A stretch of 64,000 nucleotides of DNA, from the NCBI GenBank assembly GCA_030268105.1, contig BSDZ01000004.1:1537001-1601000 (forward strand), in the 5' to 3' direction. Below, one piece after another: positions 11,101-24,749 of this stretch; positions within the stretch are counted from its first letter, which is position 1, and each line of letters opens with the position of its first letter. The position numbers were made by a program, and so were the translations under genes. The notes below the pieces were generated by a model. It was not told where the DNA came from. It searched no databases and saw only the letters and a program-made list of their open reading frames with translations. Origin of the DNA: Volvox africanus (taxonomy: Eukaryota > Chlorophyta > Chlorophyceae > Chlamydomonadales > Volvocaceae).

Positions 11101-14100
11101 TTCGACCTTCACACGTGCCTCCTCCGCTTCAATGCGCGCCTCCGTCTCCCGCGCGCGTACGACTTCCAACTCCCCACGCAGTTTGCGGCCCTCCACACGT
11201 GCGGCGTCCAGCGCCCCACGCGCTGCGTTTGCCTGCGCCCGCGCCGCCTCCGCTTCAGATGTAAAGTCAAGCAGCAGTCCGGCACTTTGCTCTGCACGGC
11301 GCTCTGCCGCCTGCGCCTCCACACGTGCAGCCTCCGCCTGCGCATAAAACGAATTGGCGCGGTCCATCGCCTCGGCCAATTGCTGCTGCAAGCGGGAGAG
11401 CTCAGCAGCCGCGGAAACATCACGGTCGGTGGCGGCGGTGAAAACAGCGGCAGTCACGAGGGCCTCCTCCAGCTGTTCGCGCATGGCTGTGTGGTAAGGG
11501 ATTTGGACGGCGCATGGGACAAGGGGTATTGGGGACTCACTGAGGACAAACTCGAACTGTGCTCAAGAACAAATTATTGTAGCGACACTGGAATGCCATA
11601 AACACAGGGTAGGCATCCCAGTCGCGAAGGGATTCGTGGCAAATGTAATGCATAAGGTAATGCGTGATAGCCGCTATGCGAGCGTTCGTTGAGCTTAATA
11701 GGATAGTCCAATCTGCGTTGGACGACACTGATGGTGAAAGCATGCAGTGGCCAGAAGTGCAAACGGCCGCCGCTGTTGCCATCAGATACTCTGGATGTGC
11801 TCAGCGCTGCAGAACCCAACCCCGCTGCTGTGCCATGGAATTGTAGGCCAGCAGAAGCACAGGTAAGGATTCCCATGCAGCGCGGCAGTCTGTGTTATAC
11901 AGCAGCACCCGCTTCTTCAGTCGTCACCTTGGCAGGCGATGGGGCTCACGACGGAATAGTTCATACACCAAGGGGTTACATCTATTTAGCCCGCTTGCTC
12001 GTCGCCTTCCGCTGGAAAACAGGTCACTTATGCTGTAATGCATGTCCAGACTTGAATGCGGCGTCTTCCAACCGCCCTGACCCACTTCAACCCGTTCTTA
12101 TTCACTTCGTCCAGTTCTTGGCAACACCTGATGCACGCTTTTAGGATAAGAGTTCAACAAAAGGAGTGTTTCCCTTTAACAAATTGGAGGTAGAAAGTCA
12201 CATTTCGTGACAAACCTACCAGCAACGAACCATAAATCATTACATTTGTACTACAACAAACCTTGTTGATGCTTCCCACGCGCGCATACTCAAAAACGGG
12301 TTAGTTCTCTCCTTACAAAGCCGCCTGTTTACACAACGTCAAACAGCTTCGCCAGCGCAACATTGACCGTAAACGGGATTTAAGACTCTCCAAGCCCAAG
12401 GCCACACGCATGCTAGTTCTGGGGCCACCTGACAGTGGCAATGTTGAACAGCAGCAACCCGACGAGCGCCGCCATTTTCATGATGCGAAAAACCGGCGGG
12501 ATCTTAAGACTTCCGCCTGTGCATGCAAGACGACACCGTAACAAGACACAAGACATTGGGGCGGGCGGCATCATCATGAGAGAGATGCAAGCGCTCTCTC
12601 GCCAAACCCTAAACAAGCCATTCCTCTACCGGACCTTAAAAACGCTCTTAAGGGAGAACAGCGCTGGACCAAGCCACGAAAACATACATCCGAAGCGACA
12701 CGTAAGCGAACTAACCATTTCGTCCGCCTGAAGGTCGGATGCGAAGCTGCATAGTGCGCAAGAACATTAGGAACGGTAACATCGGCACAAGCGGCAACAC
12801 CACCACCAGCAACAGCAACAAGCTGGACGGCCACGGCCACCCACCTGACACGTCTTGGCGAAGCTGCTCGTTCTCCGCCGCCAGCTGCAGATTATCCACT
12901 TCGAGCTGCTCACGTTCATTTGCCAGCTCCGTCACCTGTCTTACACAGGTTGTAAAACGGTGCGCGAAAGACACGCAACTACATCAGGTGGTCTTCTGTT
13001 ATATGATGCATGACGTCATGTCATCAGTGGTACACCAAATAAAACATCCAACATGGCCGGCGAAACAGTCGTGAACCCAGGCCCCGTCCTCGACAACCCT
13101 CGTGTCCTGCAGCTGCAGCCACCATGGTAGGAGTGCATGCGGCGTACACCAAAATCAAACCGTCCTTGAAAGCACTTTGGGTCTCACGGCGCCATCTTTG
13201 ACGACACTCGCCTGCATCTCCAGGTCAGCAGGCGTTCGCTGGTGCTCAAGGCTGATGGATTTTATGCTTGAGAATGAAGAGCTGTTGATGCGCATCAGGT
13301 CCTGCTGCAGGCGGGCTATTTGTTCCTGGTAGCCAGCAACCTGGCTGCGTAGGGCATCCAAATCGCTGTTATGGACTCCCAGCTGCTCCTCCAGCTGCTG
13401 GACACTGCGGATGTGCAGGAGGTAATATGATTGAATTGAACAGGATGAACCCAAAGCCTGTGGCTCTTCGATCTGGTGGCCCTTCGAACGGCAATGAGCG
13501 ATCATTCCATTGGAAACACCATGCGAACGTGCGTCAATGAATGGGTGGAATTCCCGTTTGCTGGCACACTTGGTATGACGCAAAGCCGTTCGCTGAACAC
13601 AGACGACCAGCGTGCACCGCTGTTCAGTGACTTGGGCGTTAACTGATAGCTTACCGTTCGGTCAGACCTTTGGCCCGAGCAACGGCCGCTTGGTACAACC
13701 CGTCGCTATCGCCAGCGGCATCCTCTGGCCTGGCCGAAACGAGTAACGACACCAGACGGCCCAGCTGCGAAGACGGAAAAAAACGGGGCCAAACAACAGT
13801 GTCGTTAGTAGCCACGAAGCTAGAGGATGACATGGCGAAACCGCTGGGCAACGCTTTTATGCCACTGCTGCATTAACCTCAAGTACCCTCCATCCTCCTC
13901 ACCTCGTCTTCCCGCGCCTGTAGCCTCTCCGCCAGCTCCTCCATGGCATCGCTCAACTGCCGCCTCTCCTCTCGAACTGCTTCTAGCTCCTCGCCCCGCT
14001 CGTAGGCTACCTCTTCCAACTCCTCCATGTGTGCTCGCATAGCCACCAGCTCCAAATGCTGCTGTTGCTGCACCGCCAGTGCGCTCTCCAGCTCCTCATG

Positions 14101-15321
14101 TGCGCTGCCAATTGCGGAAACAGTGCCCTTAAAGGCGCTGGACAATGCCGCACGGCAGACCTCCGAGGTAGTAAGTGCCACGCTGCCCGAGACCTGCAGT
14201 TCTGCAGCCTGGCTGCGCGCCCGGTCAAGCTCTGCCGCATGCTCGTCACGCTCAGTGCGAAGCAGGGCGGCAACCGCGCGCTCCGCGTCCAGAGCGGCAG
14301 TGGCCTTCTGCAGCCCACGCGCTAGCTCCGTGCAACGAAGGTTCGCCGTGTGAAGGGAAGCCTGCAGGACCGTGGAGAGTTTTGTGAAGAGAGGACAATA
14401 ACGAAGGCAGAGTTAATGTCATTATTTTGAATACGGTAACCCTCGGGGAAGTAGCGATCAGGGTCAAGGATGACACAAGCGAATCCAGGGGAAAGAGAGG
14501 GAAGCCAATTTGGAAGTGGATCGTCAATGAAGGTATTGATAAGCCTTATCTTGGGACAACCGCTGGATACCGATGGTCGGCGTCAAGTTGTATACATAAT
14601 GGACAGGAACGTAATGTTTTATACACACCTCCAACTGGCGCTTCTGCTCCAGCAGGAGAGTCTCGCGCTGCTGGCCAGCATCAACGAGGTCCTGCAGCTT
14701 TAACTGTACATCTCGCGTTGGGGTGGTAGCTGAGGGCGGCGGTGGAGAAGGCGGAGCATATTGATGCTGGCCTTGTTGTTGCTGATAGCTCGCTTGCCGT
14801 GGAATGTTGCTTTTGCCTGCACTTGGCACTGTTGGGCTTAGGTCGACGCTCTGGCTGAGCGAGGTATAGCGGCCCGAAGCCCTGCAGACCCATTTGGAAC
14901 GGTATGGTTATGGCATGACCGCAAGTTCCTTCATTCTGGGATTCAGAAAACAGGCTCACCTGGCCGACAACGAGTTTCTGTGCGCATGGCTATCACCAAC
15001 ACCTTTGGCTATGGATGACTGGGTCGGCCTGAGCACGCAAAAACAGACAGTGGCAAACACACCCGGTCAAACCGAAGTCCTTATACCTCTTAAATATTCC
15101 AGAATTTGGATGGACGCAGGACGCTTAACATTTTTATGCATCCTAGCTTCCAAGCGCAACATATCCCAACCATGTGTCAGAGACCTGTTAAGCCTAGTGC
15201 CGCCATTCGGCTCTGGACGTCCATGATCATCCCTTTCCTGTCGAACGTCCTTGCTCAGCTGTGCAAAAGGGTCACTTCCAGACCGCAATCCATGACCTGC
15301 GTATGTCTTTCGGAAATCCAT
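8124..15321 (-). CDS. Long coiled-coil protein with C-terminal membrane segment, 1,073 aa, 13 exons
   Basis: Exons (5' to 3' on the minus strand): 15321-15185, 15028-14960, 14881-14629, 14361-13903, 13764-13655, 13404-13188, 12935-12845, 11486-10903, 10755-10627, 10269-10145, 9834-9663, 9541-9410, 8867-8124. All phases match and 3222 nt closes exactly. The first ~120 residues are polar with a Gln/Pro-rich linker. From there to about residue 860 the protein is heptad-rich coiled coil, with many Glu/Arg/Ala runs in exons 4 and 8. After a Ser/Thr/Asn-rich stretch, a hydrophobic segment at roughly 1009-1032 (MLGLAIKGTLVAGG) is followed by an acidic, Gly-rich tail of about 41 residues. This layout suggests a membrane-anchored tether such as a golgin-like or nuclear-envelope/organelle-surface protein; that is inference from architecture only. 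The first donor (CAG|GTCTCT) is the weakest junction. A two-gene model is discussed in the findings. Confidence 0.8.
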
Positions 15322-15733
15322 AGCCGCGAGTGAGCTTGTCCTTAAGCAGAGTGGAAGCTCATTAGTAAGTCACAAGGATTGGCATCATTAACTAGCGTCC
15401 TGTGCTTAGGATGTTGAGAGCTGTGGCGCGAGCTGTGCCGTAACAAAAGTCGTAATTGTCGCGGTCTAACAAGCCCAACAATGTGAGCCTAGTACGAGGA
15501 GTTATATGCAGAAAGTTAGCTCTGCGAGCGTTGATGTTCGAGATTCATTTGAATCTGTTACTGGAATTTGCTTTTAAAATGCTAAATTTGCAAGGAAAAT
15601 ATTTTCTACGCCTAAAAATTAAGAATGCAATACATATCGCTTGCAAGGTAATTTTACGTCATGTGGCAACTGGATCCTCCTTGACAAACCATGACCGGTC
15701 AACTGTTACTGTTATTGCACAACGGGACCTGGT

Positions 15734-15781
15734 GCGATTGCAACACACGCTTCACATTTGCGATTGCAACACACGCTTCAC
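15734..15781. repeat. Two tandem copies of a 24-bp unit
   Basis: The unit GCGATTGCAACACACGCTTC plus four bases is repeated twice in direct orientation, just upstream of the coiled-coil gene. Confidence 0.85.
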
Positions 15782-17728
15782 ACAGTACTATCAATAAGAC
15801 CGACAAAGAATGGCAATATCTCGCCGCAGCGCTTCGCCGTGCCAAATGAATCGGTCCCTTCCGTCCCGCAGTGTGACAATTTCGCTGCAACAAACGACAG
15901 CGGCGTGCAGGTAACCTGCAATTGATAGCCATCAGGATTTATACTGGTTAGTCTCGCGAAAAACACATCACCTACAAATATGTGAAGCCTTTTTAATTGG
16001 GTCCGACTAGGCCCGAAGGTTGAATGAGACGCTGGTACGGCAAGGTTCTGATTGACAGGTCTCAGCGGCCGCTGCGACACCATTTGGGTATTGAAAGCCT
16101 GAGCAGACGTCATTTTTGGTGTCAATAAAGACCTTAGGTGAGGATTAACCCTAGATAGGCGACCCAGGGCCAGGGGCAGGCGCACATCCCAACCACGTGC
16201 TAACGTGCTGGAACGTCACAAAACCGTGAATGCAAACATTACATATCAAACCTTGTTTGGAAAATTCCTGTGCTGCAGTACGTTTTCGTTGTGATTAATC
16301 ATTTTCGAGCTGTGCTTAGATCCCGATAATACTGACAAGGTCTTGCACAGGCTAGCACGAAGCACGCTCATTTCATGCAGCTGCCTAACTAAAATGCAAA
16401 AATAAAGAAAAAGAAGGATGCATCGACAGCTTTGCACGATTACAATCCGCTTACGATATACAATAAACGGCCCAAGGTGAGCTCTCGAGTCCATCACTGA
16501 CCCAAATTCCAAATCGTGGACCCAAATTGGTATATCACATGCGTCTCCTTCTTTAATGGTTCAAGAATTTTTTTCTTCATCAGTAAGCTAAGTGCGTCGA
16601 TAAGCCGAGACGCCAAGACCAAAACCTCTGTCTACGTCGATGTACAGTAATACAGGTCGTTGTCGTGTTGGATTCCAACATGGATTGCAGCCGAACTTCT
16701 GTGCACCGACATAGGTAATGATGTTTTCAGCTAAGTAGTCATATATATGCGTTATCAATATACAAGTAAGTGAGAATATAAACGGTAGCACCCGTCCACA
16801 GTGCGAAATTTCAGGCACATTTACGATACTTGTGACCTACATTTTTGTTAATTATATAGAAGTTATATAATGGTGAAGCTGAGCGACCTGACGAGATTGG
16901 GTTGGTTTAGTGCCCGAAAAGAGTCATGCGACGACGCAACGGCCACTATTCAGTCAGCACCCCGTCATCGGCGAATAGCGTCCGTTAACCCCAAGGAGCT
17001 TCCAGCCGTTGAGCTTGGGATTATCAACAGCTCTAAAACGCAACATTCAGAACGTGTCACTAAGAGCGCTAATGAGGAAGACTTGTAGTAGCGACAGGAA
17101 TGGTGGAGCTGGCATCCGCTTTGGAGAAATAGCATAAATGCCATACTTCAGAGGTAAAGGATTTGAGTGAGCCGTGGGACGCGTCGTCCGTTGAATGCCT
17201 TGCGGTCCAGAGGCGTTAGTAGATGTATGTGTACAAATGCAGTTAATTGCGACTTGCACATTAAATAGGTGGATGTTGCAAAGAACTACAGTTTGGCAGT
17301 CAAACCGTGTCTTTGCATGAGATGTGTATGTGCGTGCGCCGTATGTTCGATCCTGCATTTTTTCGGCAGACCTTCAACACGTATTTAGTCTATTCGGGAG
17401 TCGACGGGAGTGTCATAATCGTGAGGTGAATTATCGTGCTTTTTGGTCTCACATGCAAGGAGGACAGCCGGATAACATTATGGTCGGAGGGTGATACCGT
17501 AATCTAGCGTTTTGCCCTGTATATAGGGCATGTTTCTTAGCGCTGGCTCATTGCCATGTATCAGTAGAATTCACGTACTGTAGTCCCAACTAGTGCAAAT
17601 ATTTCGTTGTGCTGCCGTTGTCTCGGATCTGCTTAGACACAGGCGCAAAAGTTCTTCCTCGGGCAGCAACTGTCTTAAGTTAGGGAAATGAACTGATCTG
17701 CGCAACTCATAACTTAAAGAACGATGAT

Positions 17729-17878
17729 ATGGCGGGCGCATCAAGCAGCTCGTCCGACAGGCAGCAGGTTTGCGGCGGTATGGTGTGCTTTCCTGTGCTA
17801 TCGGTGGACGGACACTCTCGGACCTATGCGACATGGCTGAACATTGCTAGGGCTGCAGCCGCGTCGTCGCAGTTGTAA
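17729..17878 (+). CDS. Possible small ORF or terminal exon, 49 aa
   Basis: An ATG-initiated frame with Ser-run, two Cys and an Ala-rich end; its stop codon overlaps a TGTAA poly(A)-like signal. It is GC-richer than the surrounding spacer. There is no recognisable domain and no clear upstream exon, so this may be chance. Confidence 0.2.
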   Translation: MAGASSSSSDRQQVCGGMVCFPVLSVDGHSRTYATWLNIARAAAASSQL

Positions 17879-19268
17879 TCGCTATCTTCAGCATACTAAG
17901 CTGCATCATCGCATCGGGGATTTCATGTCCAGTTGTCAATTTCTTTGGTGATGGCGTTGATAGCTGCTTCCGTATAATCGGTAGCGAACCAGTTTCCTAC
18001 GTCACTTCTTGGTCGGTGACAATTGCCTACGAACACGACGACGATACCAGTGGCGCAGGTTGCAGGCCATATAACTGGGGCCATGCAGTTGCATGGCAAT
18101 TGCGTATTGCACGATGTCTGTTGGTACGTATGTGGAATAAAATATAAAGACTTACTCGGCATACATTTTCGTACATGTCCATATCAACGCCACCTATCCA
18201 CAACTGAAAAATGAAATTTGCCGGCCAATGGCCACTGCACTGTGGGTGATGAAAGTGCACTTTGCCAGAGCGAAAGAGGGAATCCGTGTATTATGCTTCC
18301 CGCCTCAGCCAGTGATTGCCATGGGAACTTTCCAGTTGGCTTCACTGTGCACCGACTTCCTCCGCTTTTGCCAAGGGCGAGTGATGAACATCCTCCCGCA
18401 CGGTACCGAAACTGCATCCTCTGTTAAAAGCCCTTGAATTGTCGGCTCCTCGCCTCGGCGCAAGACAGTTCTTTGGGTACCGACAGCTGCGCGCCCGCCC
18501 TAAATAAACGAGTTAGGCCAACATCTCCGAGCCGTTGTCCCAACCCTCCTGTCCCTGTGTATACTTATTCAAAACATTAAATCATTCCGCGGCCCCACGT
18601 CAAAACATCATTGAGATGAGGCTTTCTGTGTTACTGCGTCAGCATCCTCGGCCAGTTGCAGCTGCACCACATCACCACACCGAGGCGTATTGAAATAGTG
18701 GATTAACAAGATGGTTACAGCACTTTTGTACGCAGCATGCATACATGGAATGAGTCTCTAGGCGGCTGGGCGTGATGCGTCGTGGTGGCGCGTGGAGTAC
18801 GCGCATACCCCACAGCAACTCCGGCATATAATCTATGTATCTTTACTTAACGCCCCATTCCATTATTATCTCGCGGAATTGTGAAGGTTTAGGCGATGAG
18901 GTCTTTGATATCACCGTACAACCATAGCCTCGCAGATTGCTGCAAGAGTCCAGTTTTTTGGTGTACAAACCGGCAACCGCCGGACACGGTAATACCCAGG
19001 GCTATGGTAATACCAATGCAAAGCGCCGTCGTGGGGGTATTATAACAATCTTTATGACATTATGACATATAATTTATTGATGCGATATGAGTTATATGAT
19101 GGGAGCTTGGGAAGTGTCATTTGTCGTACTCCGGTACCATCACGGCTGTACTGGCTTTCAAGAGATTTATTAGAAAATAGTCTGTTTAGTCATACTCTGA
19201 TTGTATATAATTTTTACTTTCGGATCTAAATCAAGGATTGCATATCTTTTTAGCGCCGAAATAACACG

Positions 19269-22200
19269 ATGCAAGTCGCGGTCAAGCCTTTTCAACAGGT
19301 GGGTCGCCCACTTCAAGCAACTAGCATTATCATTATCGATTTAATGTTTGACTTACTTTCAGGCTAGGACCGTGGCCTGCAAGCGGCGCACACGTATCGT
19401 ATGCCAGGCACAAGGAACAGTGAGGTAACGGAAGAAACCAGTATGCGAGCCGTGCAAAAAAGGCGCCATTGATAGGGGGCCGGCATCAGAGTGGCCAAGG
19501 GTCAGAAATGTCCGGCGCTTGGTCACGCCGAATGTCCGACCGCACATGGATCCCGCATCGATTTGTCGACCTCTCATAGCCCATGAGTGGCATATCAGGC
19601 TGTCCCACGGCGGTATTTCAATTTGTCCTGTCCACGATGGTGCGAGATTGGCAAGGCCTCCGCCCAGCTTGCGGAAGGACAATCACCTGCCACTTGGCTC
19701 TTCTGCGCAGTCCTGTCCGCCAGTTCAACCCTCTTCTGATGGGAGCCGTGGAGGCGCTCTTTAAGTTTCCTCCGTTCTTTAGCGCGGCTGCCAAGAACGT
19801 AAGGTTCACCTCCGCCTAGTTGAACTCCGCCGCAGGCTTAGTGCCGGGGAGGGGTGATCACGACAGGGCAAAAGGGATTCTGAAAGCTGAGAGCTGGCAA
19901 CCTCCAAGATGAAAAGGTCGCTTAGTAATTTCTCGATGCTGACGAGGGATGCCGGGAATTGCAGTTCGGATGCGTTGCCTTCCGATTTTGGAATTGCTAC
20001 ATAATGGCACTGGCATCTTGCCTCATGGACACTTCGTTAGCTCGCATGCTTGCCCACGCTTACCCCGAGCAAACCGCAGCGTTGCCGACCAAAGCACACC
20101 CAATACCCAAACCCACGTTGTCAGGCTCGTAACATAATTGTGAAGCGGGCTGAAGCTCTTGGACTGGACTGGGACGGGGCCATGAGGGACATGAAAGCTC
20201 AAGATTGGAATGCGCGCATGAAGGTACGAAACAGCTGAGGGCGTACAGGTTGACCACCTGAATAGATCATATTGAGCTGCTGTCGCTGCTCGTTTCTGTG
20301 CGGTCGCTTTTCCTAAAGCATTGGATGAAGATTATTTAGAGCACCCCACTTGCTGACCCTTCCACACTTGCTGACCCTTAATCTCGGAGCAGCTGCTTCA
20401 GCATTGCTTGGGCACGCATTCCATCACATCTGGGGAGGAACATCCTCACCGGTACCTTACATAGACATCACCCGCACCACGCCGTCCCTGGGCGCAACCG
20501 TATCTGATTTGGACGCCAGCGATACGATCATACATGACGAAAAGCAGCCCACGCGTCGCCTTTATACACATTTTGTGCTTCATTGAGTTGGGCTTTATTC
20601 CCCTTAACATCCAGCTCCCATGGAGAGCCCCTGCAGGCCGTCATCAACCCCTCCGTGACTTACCCAGCCTACTACACGCAGCCCTTCCACGCGTACAGCC
20701 AGGTAAAACCTAGGCGCGGCAAACGTCTTCCGGGGCATCGGCGCCGCCTGCAGGGACTTGGAATTGGATGGGACAGCCTAGCACATGAATGGGAAGTTGC
20801 AGTCTGACCGGCTGCCAAAGCTCTCGCTATGAAAACACAGCCTACTTACTATATGACCCCACATGCACTAGTGGCTTGCTGGAAGACGCTCGAGAATGCC
20901 GCCTCCTGCATCACCACGCCGCTACAAATCGCCCCTGGTCCGCATAACACCACGCGGCTTGATGCTCCGACAGGGCAACCTGTGTTTGGAGGCAGCATTG
21001 GAGGTGACTTTGGCGGCCAAGTCAGTGCACGCTATGGTTATGGACCCCGCTGGGAAGCAGATGGATCCCGAGTAAGTGTGCTTGTGCGTCAATCCCCGAT
21101 TTTGGAGATCAGAAAAGCGCTGGCGGTGAGCCCTAGTCCAGTTGGCAAAGCAGTTGGGTGATCGGGTGCGAACGCTGCACGGTTCTGATCCATCGCCAGT
21201 CATTGTGGTCTCGGTGTGGCAAAGCACCGTGATGCAGGTGCAATTGTCCTCATTGAGATCTGGCCGTACCTGCGTGCACGCACCAGCTTAATGCACGAGA
21301 TACATTCACTCCTATAGGGATTTTGTCGTCGTCCTCTCCGCCCTGTTCCCTCTGATGTGTCCGTCCGTAGGGGTGATGCTAAACTGCGTGCTAGCTACTC
21401 GGCACGGATACACGAGTGCCTGGCTGACCTGGGTGTGGACCCCACCTCCATCCGGGACATGGTGGACCTGGGCTGCGCCACAGGGTTATCTTCCCTGGAG
21501 CTGTTAAGGGCCTTCCCCGGAGCTTCTGTCCGAGGATTGGACCTGTCACCCTACTTCCTAGCAGTGGGGCGATACGAGCAGGAGCAGCGGAAGGTGGAGG
21601 GATTATCCAGAGGAATTTGAGGGTTGCGGGGTAAAATGGAGTGTTGGTGAGCGGCAGACGTGTTGGTGGTGTGGTGGCGCATTCACATGGTGTGGTTTGC
21701 AATCACGCCTCCGTCCAGGCCTTCATTCGAGTTCACGCTCTGTACACATGGACACATAGACCCTTTAGCATGGGTCCGTAGAAACTCTCTGTCGGGTTGC
21801 TCTCACGTATCAACCTGCCATCCGTCCCATCACCTCGCCTCCCCGTGCTTATTGTTGTTTTTACGATCGGCCAGGCTGCTAACGGAGGTGCTCCCGAGTC
21901 GCTAGCGTTTGTCCACGCCGCCGCCGAGTCAACGTGCCTGCCCTCGGGTAGTCAGGACCTAGTATCTATGTGCCTGGTGTGCCACGAGCTTCCCCAGGCG
22001 GCCACCAGAGACATAATGCGGGAGGCCTTCAGGCTGCTGCGGCCAGGTGGACACGGCGGGCGGGATCAGGGTGGTTGACACGGTTGCCGATTGTTGTACG
22101 GAACCTTCAAGTGAAGTTGGCTTGACTTGGCACTGTCGAAGGATAGAGTTTGCTTATCCATGGCAGGCGGCATTTCGCCTCCTGGGTTGAATGATCCTGC

Positions 22201-23055
22201 CATACATTTGACGATACGGACCCTGATTACCCCTGCGCATTGATCTTGAAACGACGATACCACCATGGGTACGTGATTTACAAGTCATCGGGCTTTCTCC
22301 CCATCAGTCCCCTCACGCACACCACCTCCCCCGCGCACACACTTCCCCGATTCTGTCCGCACCAAGGTGGTGTTATGGCCATCATGGAGATGAACCCGCA
22401 GTCGGCCATCTTTCAGCGCATCTTCGGGAACCCCTTCGCGTACACCGCCTTCAAGTCAACGGAGCCGTGGCTGCAGGTATAGGAACTTGGCAGGGCCAAA
22501 CTTCGTATGTACGGGCTCATGTCAATGTAGGCGGTCTTACCTTGGCTCGGCAGTATGGGTGTACCTAACGCATTTTAAGATGTCATTTCCTTCACACCTC
22601 CCGAGCGGCGGGTTCGTCTGGCCGGGGCCGTGGGCCCTGTGGTTCAATGATTCAGGAACGACGGAAAAAGGGTGCGAATAGGCAGGCCTTGGGGACCAGA
22701 AAAGGGCCGAGGAGCTAGCCTGGACGCCGGGAATTGAGTTTTGACTGACAGCAATCACGTGACGTTTTGACGACGCACCGTCCGAATATTGAACACCTGT
22801 AGGCCTGAAACCGCACAAACAAACCCCTGTAGATGTTTTAGTTATAACTACATAATGCCTTCTGTCCGGCTGTGCCATTTTTTGTCCGGTATACGGTGCG
22901 CATCATCCGTCCGCTTTCCTCTTGCCCACATCCCTCAGGAGTACTTAGCGTTAGATATGCCGGGGACGCTGCGGGAGGTGGGTTTTGGTCAGGTGCGGAC
23001 ACGGGAGAGCACTCCGCGGCACAAGACCGTGGTGGCGCTCAAGCAATTAAGCTAA
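19269..23055 (+). CDS. Class I SAM-dependent methyltransferase, probably plastid-targeted, 357 aa, 10 exons
   Basis: Exons: 19269-19298, 19363-19424, 19711-19798, 20125-20223, 20628-20702, 20974-21071, 21371-21593, 21875-22046, 22367-22476, 22939-23055; 1074 nt, all phases consistent. The N-terminus is Arg/Lys-rich and lacks acidic residues, ending in RIVCQAQ, a typical algal chloroplast transit peptide. YPAYYTQPFHAYSQGNL spans exons 5 and 6 and matches the conserved YPDYY..PFHAYDEGNL block of a plant/algal methyltransferase family. Motif I (VDLGCATG) lies near residue 185, the post-I acidic loop is GLDLSPYFLAVG, and later blocks (LVSMCLVCHELP, EAFRLLRPGG) fit the Rossmann MTase fold. The substrate is unknown. 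The acceptor of exon 5 (20628) was chosen for phase; a stronger-looking CAG at 20612 would break the frame. Confidence 0.85.
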
Positions 23056-23215
23056 CAGAGTCCCCAGGGATGCGGATAGGGCGCCTGAGCCCGAGTTGAT
23101 TTGTCCCCCCCTTTCCCGCGATTTTGTGAATTACTCCTTGGGGACTAGAGCTTTTAGCTCTCACACGTTAGCAATGCCCCTGTGTCGACCTTAGAACCAA
23201 GACCGTGCTACTTTC

Positions 23216-23220
23216 TGTAA
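23216..23220 (+). terminator. TGTAA poly(A) signal of the methyltransferase gene
   Basis: First TGTAA downstream of the stop codon, about 160 nt away. Confidence 0.6.
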
Positions 23221-24749
23221 TGGCCTAGGGTTATGTAGGAAGGTTGTGTTTCGCGGCGCGTGTGATCTGTGGCGATGGCTCACATACCGTACAAAGCCGT
23301 AGAGGTAGGAGGCTCCGGCATTTTGTTGTGTGGTGTGAGGGTTTGGAATTGCGCAGTGCTAGCGTATTTGGGCCCAGGTTGGTGGATCTGCCCTGGCTTT
23401 TCAACGGGCAACTGGATGCAGGGACTGATCTGCGCCTGTATTTTAGGAAAGGGTTACTAACTAATCTTTTACCGGACTGACGATCCCTTTCCGTATGCCG
23501 CTTATGTGGTGGCGGTTGGAGATTTGGGAAGGTGGAAGCGGTCTACTTTGTGACGGATAACGGTGGCTTTGGGCTTTGTCATGAGCATCCTGAGGGAGGT
23601 GATTTTTAACTTCTTTCGCATAACATTATAATCGGTTAGCCAACTCAATGAATGAATAGATCTCAAGTGACCACATGTGACTCGAAAAGAGTGGGAAATG
23701 TATGACCCGTGTGTGTAGATGTGCATCGCTCCCCCGTGATCTGGAGACCCGTACCTTAGCTGGGAACCGTATCAGTGCACTTGAGCAGCACCGGGATGAG
23801 CCGGGAACGGGCAGCTGCCGTGAGCGACAGCTAGAACATAGTCGTAGCAGGCGGGCCATAAATAAACCCAATCTCGTGGCGCGATAAGGGCTGGGTATGT
23901 TCGTCCGTCCGTCCGTCCGTAAGACCAAACAGACCATTTTGCACATCGAGGGGTCTTATAATTCCAATTTAACGCAATATAGATTTCGTCCAGTCAATCC
24001 GGTTTAGCATCCATTATAGCAGCGAAGTCGGGGCTGACGGTTTGCACTTCTTTGTCCTCAGTACGTTAAAACCGTAATAAAGAACGCAACGAGCCGTGAG
24101 AGCGGTGCCTCAATTCTGGCTCTCAAACCTATCCCGATGCCGCCCCGCTGATCGGCCCCGCTCGAATACGCAAGCATCAACGAGTTATGAGTGACCGATT
24201 TCTTGCAGAACTATTTGTAATGGTACGTGGCGTCCTCCACAACCTCTGCCTGCTTCCTGTCAGACGATTCTCAAAGATATACACATATACTAAACGCTGC
24301 AATCCGAGGGCCGTCCATGACAGACATGGCCGTCCTGCAGACAAGCCGAATTATGAAACTAAAGTAGAAAATGAGGCGCAAGTACCAGTTCCCATTTACC
24401 CACGGATGGCGACCCATGAGACTGCCTTCCGCGCCCCGCATTTCTGACGTTTTTAAAATGTTGCACAAACGGTTTGTATTCCATTAGCAAACGTAATGTA
24501 AATCTTAGCCTTTCCTCGACATAACTGAAATGTGTTCCTTTGGGCGTTGTCGTTCCTTTCAGTTTAGGCGAACTCATTTTTTCGCAGTTAGTAAAACCAA
24601 AAGAGAAATCGAAGAAGAATGGAGTTTTCATGCCAACTTTCCAAAACAAGATCCTCGTGAAAATGGTGAGACTGGGGCTACATGCTAGCAGCAATTCGGC
24701 CACTCAAGATACCGCTCGCTGGTCCTGTATAACATTACCATTTCTGATT
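23221..24749. other. Intergenic region, no gene seen
   Basis: Open frames of 60-133 codons occur on both strands without motif or splice support. A short (CGTC)n run sits at about 23907-23922. Confidence 0.5.

Larger units (their letters stand above)
15322..19268. other. 4-kb divergent intergenic spacer
   Basis: This lies between two divergently transcribed genes and has lower GC than its neighbours. Several 60-135-codon frames exist on both strands, but none carries a recognisable domain or a coherent splice pattern. It presumably holds both promoters. I see no tRNA or rRNA in it. Confidence 0.5.

Noticed and set aside
12711..12850. C-terminal transmembrane anchor ending a separate 489-aa gene
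   Set aside because: The hydrophobic run comes from a CAACAG/CACCAC-like repeat, and a CAG|GTGGGT donor sits just before it in perfect phase with the next exon. Kept only as an alternative isoform in the findings.
23907..23922. Short regular repeats as a CRISPR array
   Set aside because: Simple (CGTC)n microsatellite with no spacers; the genome is eukaryotic.
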